Positions 20,386 through 30,489 are shown, numbered from the stretch's first letter. The stretch: DNA of 64,000 nt from Phreatobacter cathodiphilus (GCF_003008515.1 NZ_CP027668.1:3079001-3143000), one strand, 5' to 3'. Numbers and translations: made by a program. Notes: a model not told the origin generated them from the letters alone.

Positions 20386-20547
20386 GGAGTTCCGCAGAGT
20401 CATCTTGTTATTGCATTGCAGCATAGCCGCGACAGTATTGCTGCGACGCACAAATCACGGAACCATACCCCTCGATCGTCAGCCGCAGGCCTCCCGACGG
20501 CCGGTGCAGCGGATGACGACCGTCACCCGAGCCTTCAGGGGTATGTC

Positions 20548-20670
20548 ATGATGATCGACATCGGCATTGCAGACTTGGCCATCATCCTCATCGGTCTCGG
20601 CGTCGGCGCGGCTCTCGCGCTCTTCGTCGTCGACACCGCGAAGCAGATGAACCTGCGCACCGACCCGTAA
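20548..20670 (+). CDS. Small single-span membrane protein, 40 residues
   Basis: A 40-codon frame beginning MMIDIGIADLAIILIGLGVG and ending in a short basic/polar tail (TAKQMNLRTDP). Residues 8-29 form one hydrophobic span. An AGGGG sequence lies 7 bases before the ATG at 20548, and codon use is normal. Frames extending further upstream lack such support. No family is recognised. It may be a small membrane regulator or simply a conserved unknown. It is convergent with rlmJ, 8 bases away. Confidence 0.5.
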   Translation: MMIDIGIADLAIILIGLGVGAALALFVVDTAKQMNLRTDP

Positions 20671-20678
20671 GGCTGGAA

Positions 20679-21518
20679 TCAGGACGCGTCGCCGGACAGA
20701 AGAAGCCGGCCCGCGGGAACGTTCAGGGCGTTCCACAGCAACTGACCGGCCGCGCGGATTGTCGGCGCGAGCGTGTAGGGCGCATTGACGGTGACGAGAC
20801 CGGCGCCCGACAGTCGCTGGCCGTCGACGACGCGCCAGGTCGCCTCGATGGTGAGGCATTTCGGAATCGCGAGATCGGCGATCATCCGGTGGAAGCGCTT
20901 CACCTCCACCGGGTCCTTCACCGGATACCAGAGCACGAAGACCCCGGTGGCGAAGCGGCGCACGCCCTGCGCCAGGGCCTCCGCCAGGCGGTCGTAGTCG
21001 CCGCGCCGCTCGAAGGGCGGATCGATGAGGATGAGCCCGCGCGTCTCCTTGGGCGGCAGGAAGGCTTTGGGCGCCAGCCAGCCGTCGATCTCGATGACCT
21101 TCGCCCGCTTGTCCCGCGCATAGAGCGCCGCCAGCGTGCGCGAATCCTCCGGATGCAGCTCGCAGAAGGTCAGCCCGTCCGTCGGCCGGGTCATCAGCCG
21201 AGCGATCTCAGGGCTGCCGGGATAGCGCGTCAGACGCCCGTCCGGATTGAGCCGCGCGACCACGTCGAGATAGGGATCGAGGAATTCCGCCAGAGGGCCG
21301 GGAAGGTCCTTGCCCCACAGCCGTCCGATGCCCTCCACCCATTCGCCGGTCCGCTCGGCGGCATCCGAGGTGAGGTCGTAGCGCCCGATGCCCGCGTGGG
21401 TGTCGAGGACCCGGATCGGCGGTTCCTTCTGCATCATGTGCGCGAGGATGGAGGCGAGCACCGCGTGCTTGACGACGTCGGCCGGGTTTCCCGCGTGGAA
21501 GGCGTGGCGATAGTTCAT
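20679..21518 (-). CDS. rlmJ: 23S rRNA (adenine(2030)-N6)-methyltransferase RlmJ
   Basis: A 279-residue SAM-dependent enzyme that methylates adenine 2030 of 23S rRNA. The N-terminus NYRHAFHAGNPADVVKH is the RlmJ family signature. The SAM-binding motif is VLDTHAGIGRYDL near residue 40, and the catalytic DPPF motif of N6-adenine methyltransferases is in LILIDPPFERRGDY. Length matches E. coli RlmJ. The start at ATG 21518 is the family start. Confidence 0.96.
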   Translation of the reverse strand: MNYRHAFHAGNPADVVKHAVLASILAHMMQKEPPIRVLDTHAGIGRYDLTSDAAERTGEWVEGIGRLWGKDLPGPLAEFLDPYLDVVARLNPDGRLTRYPGSPEIARLMTRPTDGLTFCELHPEDSRTLAALYARDKRAKVIEIDGWLAPKAFLPPKETRGLILIDPPFERRGDYDRLAEALAQGVRRFATGVFVLWYPVKDPVEVKRFHRMIADLAIPKCLTIEATWRVVDGQRLSGAGLVTVNAPYTLAPTIRAAGQLLWNALNVPAGRLLLSGDAS

Positions 21519-21560
21519 GGGCGACAGGCTGTGACCGGCAATCGCGTCGGGGTCAACGAC

Positions 21561-22490
21561 TCATCCCTTCGCCGCGACCACGGCGACGCCGGGGACGGGC
21601 CGGCCCGCCTCCTCGCGGATGGCCGCGGGCTCGAAGACGAGCGGCTCCAGACCGCCCGTTGCCAGCGCCGCCCGCACCGCGTCTTCGCCGTGGGCATAGC
21701 GCAGGGCGGCGCCGAGAGCGACCCCGTTTCCGCCATGGGTTTCGACCGTGAAGGCACAGAACCCGCCGGGCGTGAGCACCCGCCTGGCCTCCGCGAGGAT
21801 CGGCCCGATGTCGGCGCAATAGATGAAGACGTCGGCGGCGACGACGAGATCGGCCGTGGCGCCATCCCGGGCCGCGAGGAAGGCGCCGAGGTCGCCGACC
21901 TGCACGCTGCGATAGGCACTCCTGCGACGCGCCTGATCCGCCATGCGCGCCGACAGGTCGACACCGTCGATGGCGCCGGCGACGGAGGCGAAGACCTCTC
22001 CCGCGAGGCCGGTGCCGCAGCCGAGATCCAGCATGGTGGCGAAGCGCAGCGGCCGGCCCGACGCCGCGCAGGCGCGCGTCACCGCGTCGAGCAGCATTTC
22101 CGGCCCGCGATAGGAGAGGCGGCGGCGCAGCGCCTCCTCGAAGCGCGGCGCGTAGTCCTCGTAGAGGGCGGTGACATAGGCGGAGCTCATCGCCTGCGCC
22201 GGATCGCCCATGCCGAGCCGGGCGAGCATCAGCCGCGCGCCGAGCGTGTCGGCGGGATCGATGGCGAGCGCCCGCCGGTAGGCCTGCGCCGCCGCCTCGG
22301 CAGCGCCGCGACCCGCCTCAACCTCGCCGAGGGCGAACCAGCCGGCCGCCCATCCCGGCGCGATCTCCAGCGCCTGCACCAGGAGGTCAGCGGCAGCGTT
22401 GAGATCACCGTCGGCCTTCGCCGCCATGGCATAGTCGTAGCGCCGATCGGCGAGGAGGTCGCCGGAGGAGCGGAAGGCGGGGGGAAGCAT
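21561..22490 (-). CDS. TPR-containing class I SAM methyltransferase
   Basis: A 309-residue protein. Residues 15-85 contain two tetratricopeptide-like repeats (AADLLVQALEIAPGWAAGWF, YRRALAIDPADTLG). Residues 140-300 are a class I methyltransferase domain with SAM motif MLDLGCGTGLAGEVFA and post-motifs ADLVVAADVFIYCAD and RRVLTPGGFCAFTVET. The substrate is unknown; similar two-domain proteins are common in alphaproteobacteria. Its ATG overlaps the stop of the AmpG-like permease (ATGA at 22487-22490 read on the minus strand), so the two are translated together. Confidence 0.82.
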   Translation of the reverse strand: MLPPAFRSSGDLLADRRYDYAMAAKADGDLNAAADLLVQALEIAPGWAAGWFALGEVEAGRGAAEAAAQAYRRALAIDPADTLGARLMLARLGMGDPAQAMSSAYVTALYEDYAPRFEEALRRRLSYRGPEMLLDAVTRACAASGRPLRFATMLDLGCGTGLAGEVFASVAGAIDGVDLSARMADQARRRSAYRSVQVGDLGAFLAARDGATADLVVAADVFIYCADIGPILAEARRVLTPGGFCAFTVETHGGNGVALGAALRYAHGEDAVRAALATGGLEPLVFEPAAIREEAGRPVPGVAVVAAKG

Positions 22491-23890
22491 CAGTCGTCGG
22501 CCGAAAGCTTGCCCGTCGGCCGGATCAGGGCCTCGAAATGGCCGCGGCTCTGCAGCCACCAGAGCAGGATCAGGCTGGGAATGGCGGTGAGGCAGGACAG
22601 GACGAAGAACCAGAACCAGCCGGTCTGCGCCGCCACGAAGCCGGCGGGCGCCGAGATATAGGTGCGGCCCACCGCCGAGAGCGCCGAGAGCAGCGCATAT
22701 TGCGTGGCCGTGTGCAGCGGCGATTGGCACAGCGCGGAGAGATAGGCGACGAAGATCACCGTGCCGATGGCACCGGTGAAATTCTCGGCGACGATGACGA
22801 AGGCCAGCATGCCGTAGCTCGCCGGCACCACCGCCTGCAGCGCGAAGACGAGGTTCGAGCCCATCTGCAGCAGCGCCGCCAGCCACATGCTGCTGCGGAG
22901 ATCCAGGCCGCGCGCGACGAAACCGCCGGCGAAACCGCCCGCCAGCGTCGCGGCGAGCCCGAGACCCTTGACGATGGCCGCATATTCCTCGCGCGAATAG
23001 CCCATGCCGCGGATGACGAAGGGGCCCGTCATGGCCCCGACGAAGGCGTCGCAGAGCTTGAACAGAATGACGAACGCGAGCACCGCCAGCGCCGCGTCGC
23101 GGGTGAGGAATTCGGAGAAGGCGCCCACCGCCGCCTTCCAGACACGGGCGAGCTGGTTCTCGCCGGCGAGGACCTTGGCCGCCTCACCCGACCGCGCCGG
23201 CTCCCGCGCGACCAGCGTCGTGATCATCCCGACGGCGACGAAGGCCGCCATCACGACATAGCCGAAGGTCCAGGCGGTCGCCTTGTCGAAGCCCTGCACC
23301 TTCTCGAAGAAGGAGACGATGAACAGCGCTCCGGCCGTCGAGACGAGCATGCCGATCCGGTAGGCGGCGACATAGGCGCCGACGCCGGCGGCCTGTTCCG
23401 ACACGTCGAGCTTCTCGACTCGGTAAGTGTCGATGACGATGTCCTGCGTCGCCGAGGCGAGTGCCACCAGCACCGCCCCGAGCGCGATCATGAAGGGCGA
23501 GACGTCGGGGTTCTGGAAGCCGAGGAAGACGATCGCCGCCATCAGCATGATCTGGCTGAAGATGAGCCAGCCGCGGCGGCGGCCGAACAGACGGCACAGG
23601 ATGGGGATGTCGAGGGCGTCGACGATGGGCGCCCAGAGGAACTTGATCGTGTAGGGCGTGCCGACCAGGGCGAAGAGGCCGATGGTGGAGAGGTTCACCG
23701 AGCTTTCGGCCATCCAGACCAGCAGGGTCGACCCCGACAGCGCCAGCGGCAGGCCGGCGGAGAAACCGAGGAACAGCACGACCAGCACGTCGCGGCGCAG
23801 ATAGACCCCCGCCGCCTCGCGCCAGCTCCGCTGCGCCGGAGCGGGCTCGACCGCGGCCTGACCCGTGCTCATCTCGTCCTCCGCGCTCAC
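22490..23890 (-). CDS. AmpG-family muropeptide MFS transporter
   Basis: A 466-residue MFS protein with about 12-14 membrane spans. Residues 33-60 (VVLFLGFSAGLPLALSGSTL) and TPYTIKFLWAPIVDALDIPI are characteristic of AmpG permeases, which import GlcNAc-anhydroMurNAc peptides for cell-wall recycling. The loop LCRLFGRRRGWLIFSQ is the MFS motif A equivalent. The first 25 residues are a variable cytoplasmic tail. No beta-lactamase or AmpR is nearby. It is followed directly by the TPR-methyltransferase in an overlapping arrangement. Confidence 0.9.
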   Translation of the reverse strand: MSAEDEMSTGQAAVEPAPAQRSWREAAGVYLRRDVLVVLFLGFSAGLPLALSGSTLLVWMAESSVNLSTIGLFALVGTPYTIKFLWAPIVDALDIPILCRLFGRRRGWLIFSQIMLMAAIVFLGFQNPDVSPFMIALGAVLVALASATQDIVIDTYRVEKLDVSEQAAGVGAYVAAYRIGMLVSTAGALFIVSFFEKVQGFDKATAWTFGYVVMAAFVAVGMITTLVAREPARSGEAAKVLAGENQLARVWKAAVGAFSEFLTRDAALAVLAFVILFKLCDAFVGAMTGPFVIRGMGYSREEYAAIVKGLGLAATLAGGFAGGFVARGLDLRSSMWLAALLQMGSNLVFALQAVVPASYGMLAFVIVAENFTGAIGTVIFVAYLSALCQSPLHTATQYALLSALSAVGRTYISAPAGFVAAQTGWFWFFVLSCLTAIPSLILLWWLQSRGHFEALIRPTGKLSADD

Positions 23891-23960
23891 CTCATCCGGC
23901 AGGTGACGCGATCATGGTTAACGAAGCCTCAATGGCAAGCGTCGCGACGGCCCGGGCCGC

Positions 23961-25007
23961 CTATGTGATGTAGCGGGCGAGCCGCGGCGTGACGCGTTCC
24001 ACCACGCGGCGGATCAGCACCGGCAGGAAGAGGCCGGCGAGCGTCAGGACGATGAAATAGGCATAGAAGGCGTTGCCGTCCCACTTCACCACGACGAAGC
24101 CGAAGCCCTTCACCAGGCCGATGCAGATCGTGTTGAAGAGATAGATGGCCATGGTGTAGCGGCCGAAGAACAGGAAGACCGGATCGCCGGCCGCGGCGAG
24201 CCGCGTCGCCGCAAAGTGCAGGGCCGGGATCGACAGCAGCGCGACGGCAAGGCCGAGCAGCGGCGCCGCCAGGACTTGCGCCAGGGCGAGAGCCGCGGCG
24301 AAAGCGGCGAGGATCAGCCAGCCGTGGCGCGCCAGCAGTTCGGCCATCGCCTCCCGCCTCATGCCCACCCACACGCCGATGAAGAAGAAGGCGGCGTGGC
24401 GCAGAACCCGGTCGGCGTAGAGGAGGCTCTCCACTTCCGCCTGCGTCAGCACGAGCCCGATGGCGATGAGTGCCGGCAGCAGCCGCGGGAAGGGCACGAC
24501 CACGAAGCGGAAGAGGAGCGCATAGACGAAGGCGGCGTAGAGATACCAGACCGAGGTCGCCGGGCTGCGGCTCGTATGGATGAAGAGCCCGTCGAGATAG
24601 GCCAGGAGACTGTCCTGCGTGTTGTCGACGTGGACGATCTGCGAGAAGACGACCTTGCCTGCGATGATGATCAGCCCGAAGGCGAAGAAGGGCAGCAGCA
24701 GCCGGTCGGCCCGGCGGGCGATGAACTCTGCCGCCCCTTCCCGCTTTCCGAAGCCGGCATAGCCGAGCACATAGCCGCTCAGATACATGAAGAATGGCAT
24801 GTGGAAGAGATAGATCGCCGTCTTGAGCTGCTGGTACCAGTCGTGGCCGGCGGGAACCTGCTGCGAGACGACATGCCCGAGGACGACGAGGACGATGCCG
24901 ATTCCCTTGGCAGTGTCGATGTCGACCAGGCGCGTGCGCGTCTCGCTCGCCGGAACGGCGAGCCCTTCGCGAGCCTGTGTCTCAGCGGCGGCGGCGGGCG
25001 GAACCAT
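23961..25007 (-). CDS. Acyltransferase family 3 membrane protein
   Basis: A 348-residue inner-membrane acyltransferase with about ten spans. The N-terminal DIDTAKGIGIVLVVLGHVVS holds the conserved histidine of the acyltransferase-3/fucose 4-O-acetylase-like family, and FHMPFFMYLSGYV follows in the second span. Such enzymes transfer acetyl or other acyl groups to surface polysaccharides or lipids. The acceptor is unknown, and no polysaccharide genes are nearby. The start at ATG 25007 is preferred because residues before it are translated from the promoter region of the neighbouring urt operon. Confidence 0.82.
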   Translation of the reverse strand: MVPPAAAAETQAREGLAVPASETRTRLVDIDTAKGIGIVLVVLGHVVSQQVPAGHDWYQQLKTAIYLFHMPFFMYLSGYVLGYAGFGKREGAAEFIARRADRLLLPFFAFGLIIIAGKVVFSQIVHVDNTQDSLLAYLDGLFIHTSRSPATSVWYLYAAFVYALLFRFVVVPFPRLLPALIAIGLVLTQAEVESLLYADRVLRHAAFFFIGVWVGMRREAMAELLARHGWLILAAFAAALALAQVLAAPLLGLAVALLSIPALHFAATRLAAAGDPVFLFFGRYTMAIYLFNTICIGLVKGFGFVVVKWDGNAFYAYFIVLTLAGLFLPVLIRRVVERVTPRLARYIT

Positions 25008-25341
25008 GGCAAATCCCGATGCGCGGCCGGCGCCGCACTGCCCTGAGACTAGCGCGCCGACTCCTTCCCGTTCGTGAATCGGGCGCAGAACACGTCCCCG
25101 TGCTTCTGCCGCAATCGGAGGCAGAGCTTGTTGCCTAACAAATAGGCGTATTGCATGGCGGGCCGGGACGGCGTGGCCGCGCAAACCTGCCCCTGCGGCA
25201 GCAGGCATGGGGATTCGGAAACAGAGTCAAAGGATTGGTGATCGCAACCGACGCTGGCACGCCCGTTGCGACACGTCTGTGGCCATCGGGCAATGGTCTG
25301 GCTGCCGAGGCCCGAGGCGGAACCAGTAACGGGAACTCTCC
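25008..25341. other. Divergent intergenic region upstream of urtA
   Basis: These 334 bases separate the acyltransferase gene from urtA. They contain a sigma-54 promoter (separate entry), an inverted repeat GCCTA-ACAAA-TAGGC at 25133-25147, and a second one, CCTGC with GCAGG, at about 25188-25207. Either could be an activator or regulator site for the sigma-54 promoter. Neither matches the NtrC consensus closely. Confidence 0.45.
25255..25270 (+). promoter_or_regulatory. Sigma-54 (RpoN) promoter of the urt operon
   Basis: The sequence TGGCACG-CCCG-TTGC at 25255-25269 matches the -24/-12 consensus (TGGCACG-N4-TTGC) at every conserved base, with the required spacing between GG and GC. Transcription would start near 25281, about 60 bases before the urtA ATG. 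Sigma-54 control by NtrC is known for nitrogen-scavenging genes, which fits urea import. Confidence 0.85.
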
Positions 25342-26634
25342 ATGTTGAACCTCAAATCAAAAGTGCTCGGCCTCGTCGCCGGCGCCGCTATGGCAGCCGG
25401 CGTCCTCGCCGCGCCGGCCAAGGCGCAGGAGACGATCAAGGTCGGCATCCTGCATTCGCTCTCGGGCACCATGGCCATCAGCGAGACGACGCTGAAGGAC
25501 GTGATGCTCATGCTCATCGACGAGCAGAACAAGCGCGGCGGCGTCCTCGGCAAGAAGCTGGAAGCCGTCGTGGTCGATCCGGCCTCGAACTGGCCGCTCT
25601 TCGCCGAGAAGGCGCGCGAGCTCATCGCCCAGCACAAGGTCGCCGTGACCTTCGGCTGCTGGACCTCTGTGTCGCGCAAGTCGGTCCTGCCGGTGTTCGA
25701 GGAGCTGAACTCGATCCTCTTCTATCCCGTGCAGTACGAGGGCGAGGAGTCCTCGCCGAACATCTTCTACACCGGCGCCGCCCCGAACCAGCAGGCGATC
25801 CCGGCCATCGACTATCTCCTCGCCGAGGGCGTGAAGCGCTTCGTGCTCGAGGGCACGGACTACGTCTATCCGCGCACAACCAACCGCATCCTCGAGGCCT
25901 ATCTCCTCTCCAAGGGCATCAAGGCCGAGGACATCTCGGTCAACTACACCCCCTTCGGTCATTCCGACTGGCAGACCCGCGTCGCGGCCATCAAGCGCTT
26001 CGGCTCGACCGGCGTGAAGACCGCCGTGGTCTCCACCGTCAACGGCGACGCCAACGTCCCCTTCTACAAGGAGCTCGGCAACCAGGGCGTGAAGGCCACC
26101 GACATCCCGGTCGTCGCCTTCTCCGTGGGTGAGGAAGAGCTCGCCGGCATCGACACCAAGCCGCTCGTCGGCCACCTCGCCGCCTGGAACTACTTCCAGT
26201 CCGTAGACAACCCGGCCAACCGCGACTTCATCGCCCGCTGGCGCGCCTTCAAGAAGAACGAGCGGGCCGTGACCAACGACCCGATGGAGGCCCACGTCAT
26301 CGGCTTCGCCATGTGGGTGAAGGCGGTCGAGGCCGCCGGCACCACCGATCCGACCGCGGTCCGCCGCGCCATGATCGGCATCGCCGTGCCCAACCTGTCG
26401 GGCGGCATCTCCACCATGATGCCGAACCACCACATCACCAAGCCGGTCCTCATCGGCGAGATCCAGGAGAACGGCCAGATCCAGACGGTCTGGCAGACCC
26501 CGGGCACCGTGGTGGCGCAGGAATGGTCGCCCCACCTCGAAGGCTCGCGCGATCTCATCGCCGACCACCGTCCGCCGATGAGTTGCGGCAACTTCAACGT
26601 CCGCACCGGACGCTGCGGCGGCGCCCAGCGCTGA
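25342..26634 (+). CDS. urtA: Urea ABC transporter substrate-binding protein UrtA
   Basis: A 430-residue periplasmic binding protein. The signal peptide ends at AAPAKAQ (about residue 29). The mature start, ETIKVGILHSLSGTMAISET, and the GCWTSVSRKSVLPVFEELN and PVQYEGEESSPNIFY segments are specific to UrtA of the hydrophobic amino acid/urea family. It captures urea and delivers it to UrtBC. It is first in the urtABCDE operon, behind a sigma-54 promoter. A perfect 9-bp hairpin lies between it and urtB and may keep its mRNA more abundant than that of the permease genes. Confidence 0.96.
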   Translation: MLNLKSKVLGLVAGAAMAAGVLAAPAKAQETIKVGILHSLSGTMAISETTLKDVMLMLIDEQNKRGGVLGKKLEAVVVDPASNWPLFAEKARELIAQHKVAVTFGCWTSVSRKSVLPVFEELNSILFYPVQYEGEESSPNIFYTGAAPNQQAIPAIDYLLAEGVKRFVLEGTDYVYPRTTNRILEAYLLSKGIKAEDISVNYTPFGHSDWQTRVAAIKRFGSTGVKTAVVSTVNGDANVPFYKELGNQGVKATDIPVVAFSVGEEELAGIDTKPLVGHLAAWNYFQSVDNPANRDFIARWRAFKKNERAVTNDPMEAHVIGFAMWVKAVEAAGTTDPTAVRRAMIGIAVPNLSGGISTMMPNHHITKPVLIGEIQENGQIQTVWQTPGTVVAQEWSPHLEGSRDLIADHRPPMSCGNFNVRTGRCGGAQR

Positions 26635-26658
26635 GCCTGTCGTCCTGACGAACCGGAG

Positions 26659-26680
26659 GGCGCGTCGTCCGCGACGCGCC
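26659..26680 (+). promoter_or_regulatory. Intercistronic hairpin between urtA and urtB
   Basis: GGCGCGTCG (26659-26667) pairs perfectly with CGACGCGCC (26672-26680) around a 4-base loop, 24 bases after the urtA stop. The pyrimidine run TTCCCTTCCCC follows. It may be a partial terminator or a 3'-end stabiliser that gives extra UrtA over the membrane subunits. Confidence 0.6.
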
Positions 26681-26717
26681 TTCCCTTCCCCGCAGTGCTT
26701 CGGAACGAGGGCCGAGC

Positions 26718-28331
26718 TTGAACCAGACCATCCGCCGCCACTGGCAGTTCGCCCTCGTCTCGGCAGTCTTCGCCACCCTCATGCTCTTGGCCCGTCCCGC
26801 GGCCGCCCAGGACGCCGGCGCGCTCGTCCAGCGTTTCGCCACCGAGAGCTTCAACGACATCGTCGGCGCGGTGAACGGCCTCGCCACCTCCGGCTCGCCC
26901 CGCGCCGCGCCCGTCATCGAGGCGCTGCGCGACGGCCGCCTCGTCTATCGGCAGGCCGACCGCACCGTCTTCATCCGCCGGCCCGACGGGTCCTTCCTCG
27001 CCGCCGCCACCGGCGAGCCGGCCGCAGACGTCGGCACCACGCGGCCCGTGCGGCTCAACAACAACGTCCGCCGCGCCATCGACGCGGCCGTCGGCGCCCT
27101 GTCCCTTCTGCACCCCGACCCCGCCCGCCGCACCAGCGCCGCCGAGGCCGTGTTCAAGTCACGCGACGGTACGGCTCTCGCCGCGCTGGAGACCGCCATC
27201 GGCCAGGAGCGCGACGCCCGCATCAAGACGCTGATGGAGGAGGCACGCGCCGCCATCCTCGTCGCCAATCCGCAGGCGGCGGAAGCCGACCGCATCGCCG
27301 CCATCGGCATCATCCAACGCCGCGGCGACCAGGACGCCCTCGCCATGCTCGGCTCGCTGCCCGCCGACACGCCGGCGCGGGTGCGCGAGGCCGCCGAGAG
27401 CGCCGCGGTCGGCATCCGCCGCACCCTGGCGGTCTGGGGGGCCGCTCAGAACGTCTGGTACGGGCTGTCGCTCGGTTCGGTCCTTCTCCTCGCCGCCATC
27501 GGCCTCGCCATCACCTTCGGCGTTATGGGCGTCATCAACATGGCCCATGGCGAGATGGTGATGATCGGCGCCTACACGACCTTCGTCGTGCAGCAGACCA
27601 TCCGCGCCATCGCCCCGGGCCTCATGGACGCCTCGCTCTTCATCGCCCTGCCCATGGCCTTCCTCGTCGCCGGGGCCATCGGCGTCGCCATCGAGCGGCT
27701 GATCATCCGCCACCTCTACGGCCGCGCGCTGGAGACGCTGCTCGCCACCTGGGGCGTCAGCCTCGTCCTCCAGCAGGCCGTGCGTTCCTGGTTCGGGCCC
27801 ACCAACCGCGAGGTGACGACCCCCTCCTGGATGTCCGGCTCCTTCGAGATCGGCCATCTCGCCATCACCGCCAACCGCCTCGCCATCATCATCTTCGCTG
27901 CCATGGTCTTCGCCGCGCTGCTGCTCTTCCTGAAGCGCACGCCCTTCGGCCTGCAGACCCGCGCCGTCACGCAGAACCGACGCATGGCGGGCGCCATGGG
28001 CATTCGCACCAACTGGGTCGACGCCTTCACCTTCGGCCTCGGCTCCGGCATCGCCGGCCTTGCCGGCGTGGCGCTGAGCCAGATCGACAACGTCTCGCCC
28101 AATCTCGGCCAGGGCTACATCATCGACAGCTTCATGGTGGTGGTCTTCGGCGGGGTCGGCAATCTCTGGGGCACGCTTGTCGGCGCCATGACGCTCGGCA
28201 TCGCCAACAAGTTCCTCGAACCCTATGCCGGCGCGGTGCTGGGCAAGATCCTGCTCCTCGTCTTCATCATCCTGTTCATCCAGAAGCGTCCCAGGGGCCT
28301 CTTCGCCCTCAAGGGCCGGGCGGTGGAATGA
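26718..28331 (+). CDS. urtB: Urea ABC transporter permease UrtB
   Basis: A 537-residue permease. Residues 1-30 are a signal-like segment, and residues 30-235 form a soluble, helical-repeat-like periplasmic extension that is normal for UrtB. The C-terminal 300 residues are the LivH-type channel with about eight spans (GVMGVINMAHGEMVMIGAY, AITANRLAIIIFAAMVF, and the MVVVFGGVGNLWGTL loop). It forms the pore with UrtC. Its TGA overlaps the urtC ATG. Confidence 0.95.
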   Translation: MNQTIRRHWQFALVSAVFATLMLLARPAAAQDAGALVQRFATESFNDIVGAVNGLATSGSPRAAPVIEALRDGRLVYRQADRTVFIRRPDGSFLAAATGEPAADVGTTRPVRLNNNVRRAIDAAVGALSLLHPDPARRTSAAEAVFKSRDGTALAALETAIGQERDARIKTLMEEARAAILVANPQAAEADRIAAIGIIQRRGDQDALAMLGSLPADTPARVREAAESAAVGIRRTLAVWGAAQNVWYGLSLGSVLLLAAIGLAITFGVMGVINMAHGEMVMIGAYTTFVVQQTIRAIAPGLMDASLFIALPMAFLVAGAIGVAIERLIIRHLYGRALETLLATWGVSLVLQQAVRSWFGPTNREVTTPSWMSGSFEIGHLAITANRLAIIIFAAMVFAALLLFLKRTPFGLQTRAVTQNRRMAGAMGIRTNWVDAFTFGLGSGIAGLAGVALSQIDNVSPNLGQGYIIDSFMVVVFGGVGNLWGTLVGAMTLGIANKFLEPYAGAVLGKILLLVFIILFIQKRPRGLFALKGRAVE

Positions 28332-29469
28332 TGCTCACCCGGTTCCTCTTCGAAAAGATCGACCGCGCCGGCTGGGTCTTCCTGGTCCTGCTCGGCATCG
28401 CCGCCGTCCTCGTGCCGGTGCTCAACCTCGCCGTGCCGCCTGGCTCCATGTTCCACGTGTCCAACACGGCGGTGGGGCTCTGGGGCAAGTACATGACCTA
28501 TGCCCTCCTCGCCCTCGCGGTGGATCTGGTCTGGGGCTATTGCGGCATCCTCTCCCTCGGCCACGGCGCCTTCTTCGCCCTCGGCGGCTATGCCATGGGC
28601 ATGTACCTGATGCGACAGATCGGCCCGCGCGGGGTCTATTCGCACCCTGTCCTGCCGGACTTCATGGTCTTCCTGAACTGGACGCAGTTGCCGGTGACGT
28701 GGTGGGGGTTCTCCTCCTTCACCTACGCCATGCTGATGGTGGCCCTCGTTCCCGGCCTCCTCGCCTTCGTCTTCGGCTGGTTCGCCTTCCGCTCCCGCGT
28801 CACCGGCGTCTATCTCTCCATCATCACCCAGGCGCTCACCTACGCGCTCATGCTCGCCTTCTTTCGCAACGACATGGGCTTCGGCGGCAACAACGGCCTC
28901 ACCGACTTCAAGGACATCCTCGGCTTCAACATCCAGAGCCAGGTGACGCGGGCGGTGCTGTTCTCGCTCTCCGTCCTCGCCCTGATGACGGGCTATCTCG
29001 TCGCCCGTGCCATCGTCACCTCGAAGGCCGGCAAGATCCTCATCGCCATCCGCGACGCCGAGGCGCGCACCCGCTTCCTCGGCTACAGGGTGGAGAACTT
29101 CAAGCTCTTCGTCTGGACCGTCTCGGCGATCATGGCGGGCATAGCCGGGGCGCTCTACGTGCCGCAGGTCGGCATCATCAATCCCAGCGAATTCTCGCCT
29201 GCCAACTCCATCGAGACCATCGTCTGGGTGGCGGTGGGCGGCCGGGGCACGCTGGTGGGCGCCGCGCTCGGCGCCGGCCTCGTCAATTTCGCCAAGAGCT
29301 GGTTCACCGGCGCCTTCCCGCAAGGCTGGCTCTTCGCCCTCGGCGGCCTCTTCATCTTCGTCACCCTGTTCCTGCCCAAGGGCATCCTCGGCACCTTCAC
29401 CGACTGGTGGAAGCGCCGCGGCGAGCGCCGCCAGCCGCCGGCCGCCTCGCCGGCTGGCCAACCGGCCGA

Positions 29470-29473
<4 letters not shown>
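28328..29473 (+). CDS. urtC: Urea ABC transporter permease UrtC
   Basis: A 381-residue LivM-type permease with about ten hydrophobic segments. WGYCGILSLGHGAFFALGGY and the GFGGNNGLTDFKDILGF loop are UrtC signatures. VWVAVGGRGTLVGAALGAG contacts the ATPases. It follows urtB by an ATGA overlap and overlaps urtD the same way, so urtBCD are translationally coupled. A second ATG directly after the first (28331) leaves the exact start open by one residue. Confidence 0.95.
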
Positions 29474-30294
<821 letters not shown>

Positions 30295-30377
30295 GATGCA
30301 ACGCCGTGGATCCTCCTGTCCGGCAGCGTCTCGGCGGGTCGTGTCCGCAGCCACGCTCGCGCAGGCGGCCCGCGCCA

Positions 30378-30489
30378 TTCCCCTCCCCCCGCTTGCGGAG
30401 GGGAGGGGTCAGGGGTGGGGGGCCTTGGCGCCTCATCCTGCGACACCCCCCACCCTAGCCCTCCCCTCCGCTCCGCGGGGGGAGGGGAT
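30378..30489. repeat. GC-rich intergenic palindrome inside the urt operon
   Basis: An inverted-repeat element of about 110 bases sits between urtD and urtE. The left half carries CGGAGGGGAGGGGTCAGGGG and the right half the imperfect complement CACCCTAGCCCTCCCCTCCG; each half also contains its own small hairpin. This G-run/C-run architecture is like the REP- or MITE-type intergenic repeats frequent in Rhizobiales genomes. It would be transcribed as a large stem-loop and could reduce urtE expression. Confidence 0.65.

Noticed and set aside
20386-20547. Possible structured RNA between the epimerase and the small membrane protein
   Set aside because: Short hairpins exist, such as around 20481-20500, but no tRNA, riboswitch or known RNA pattern is seen.
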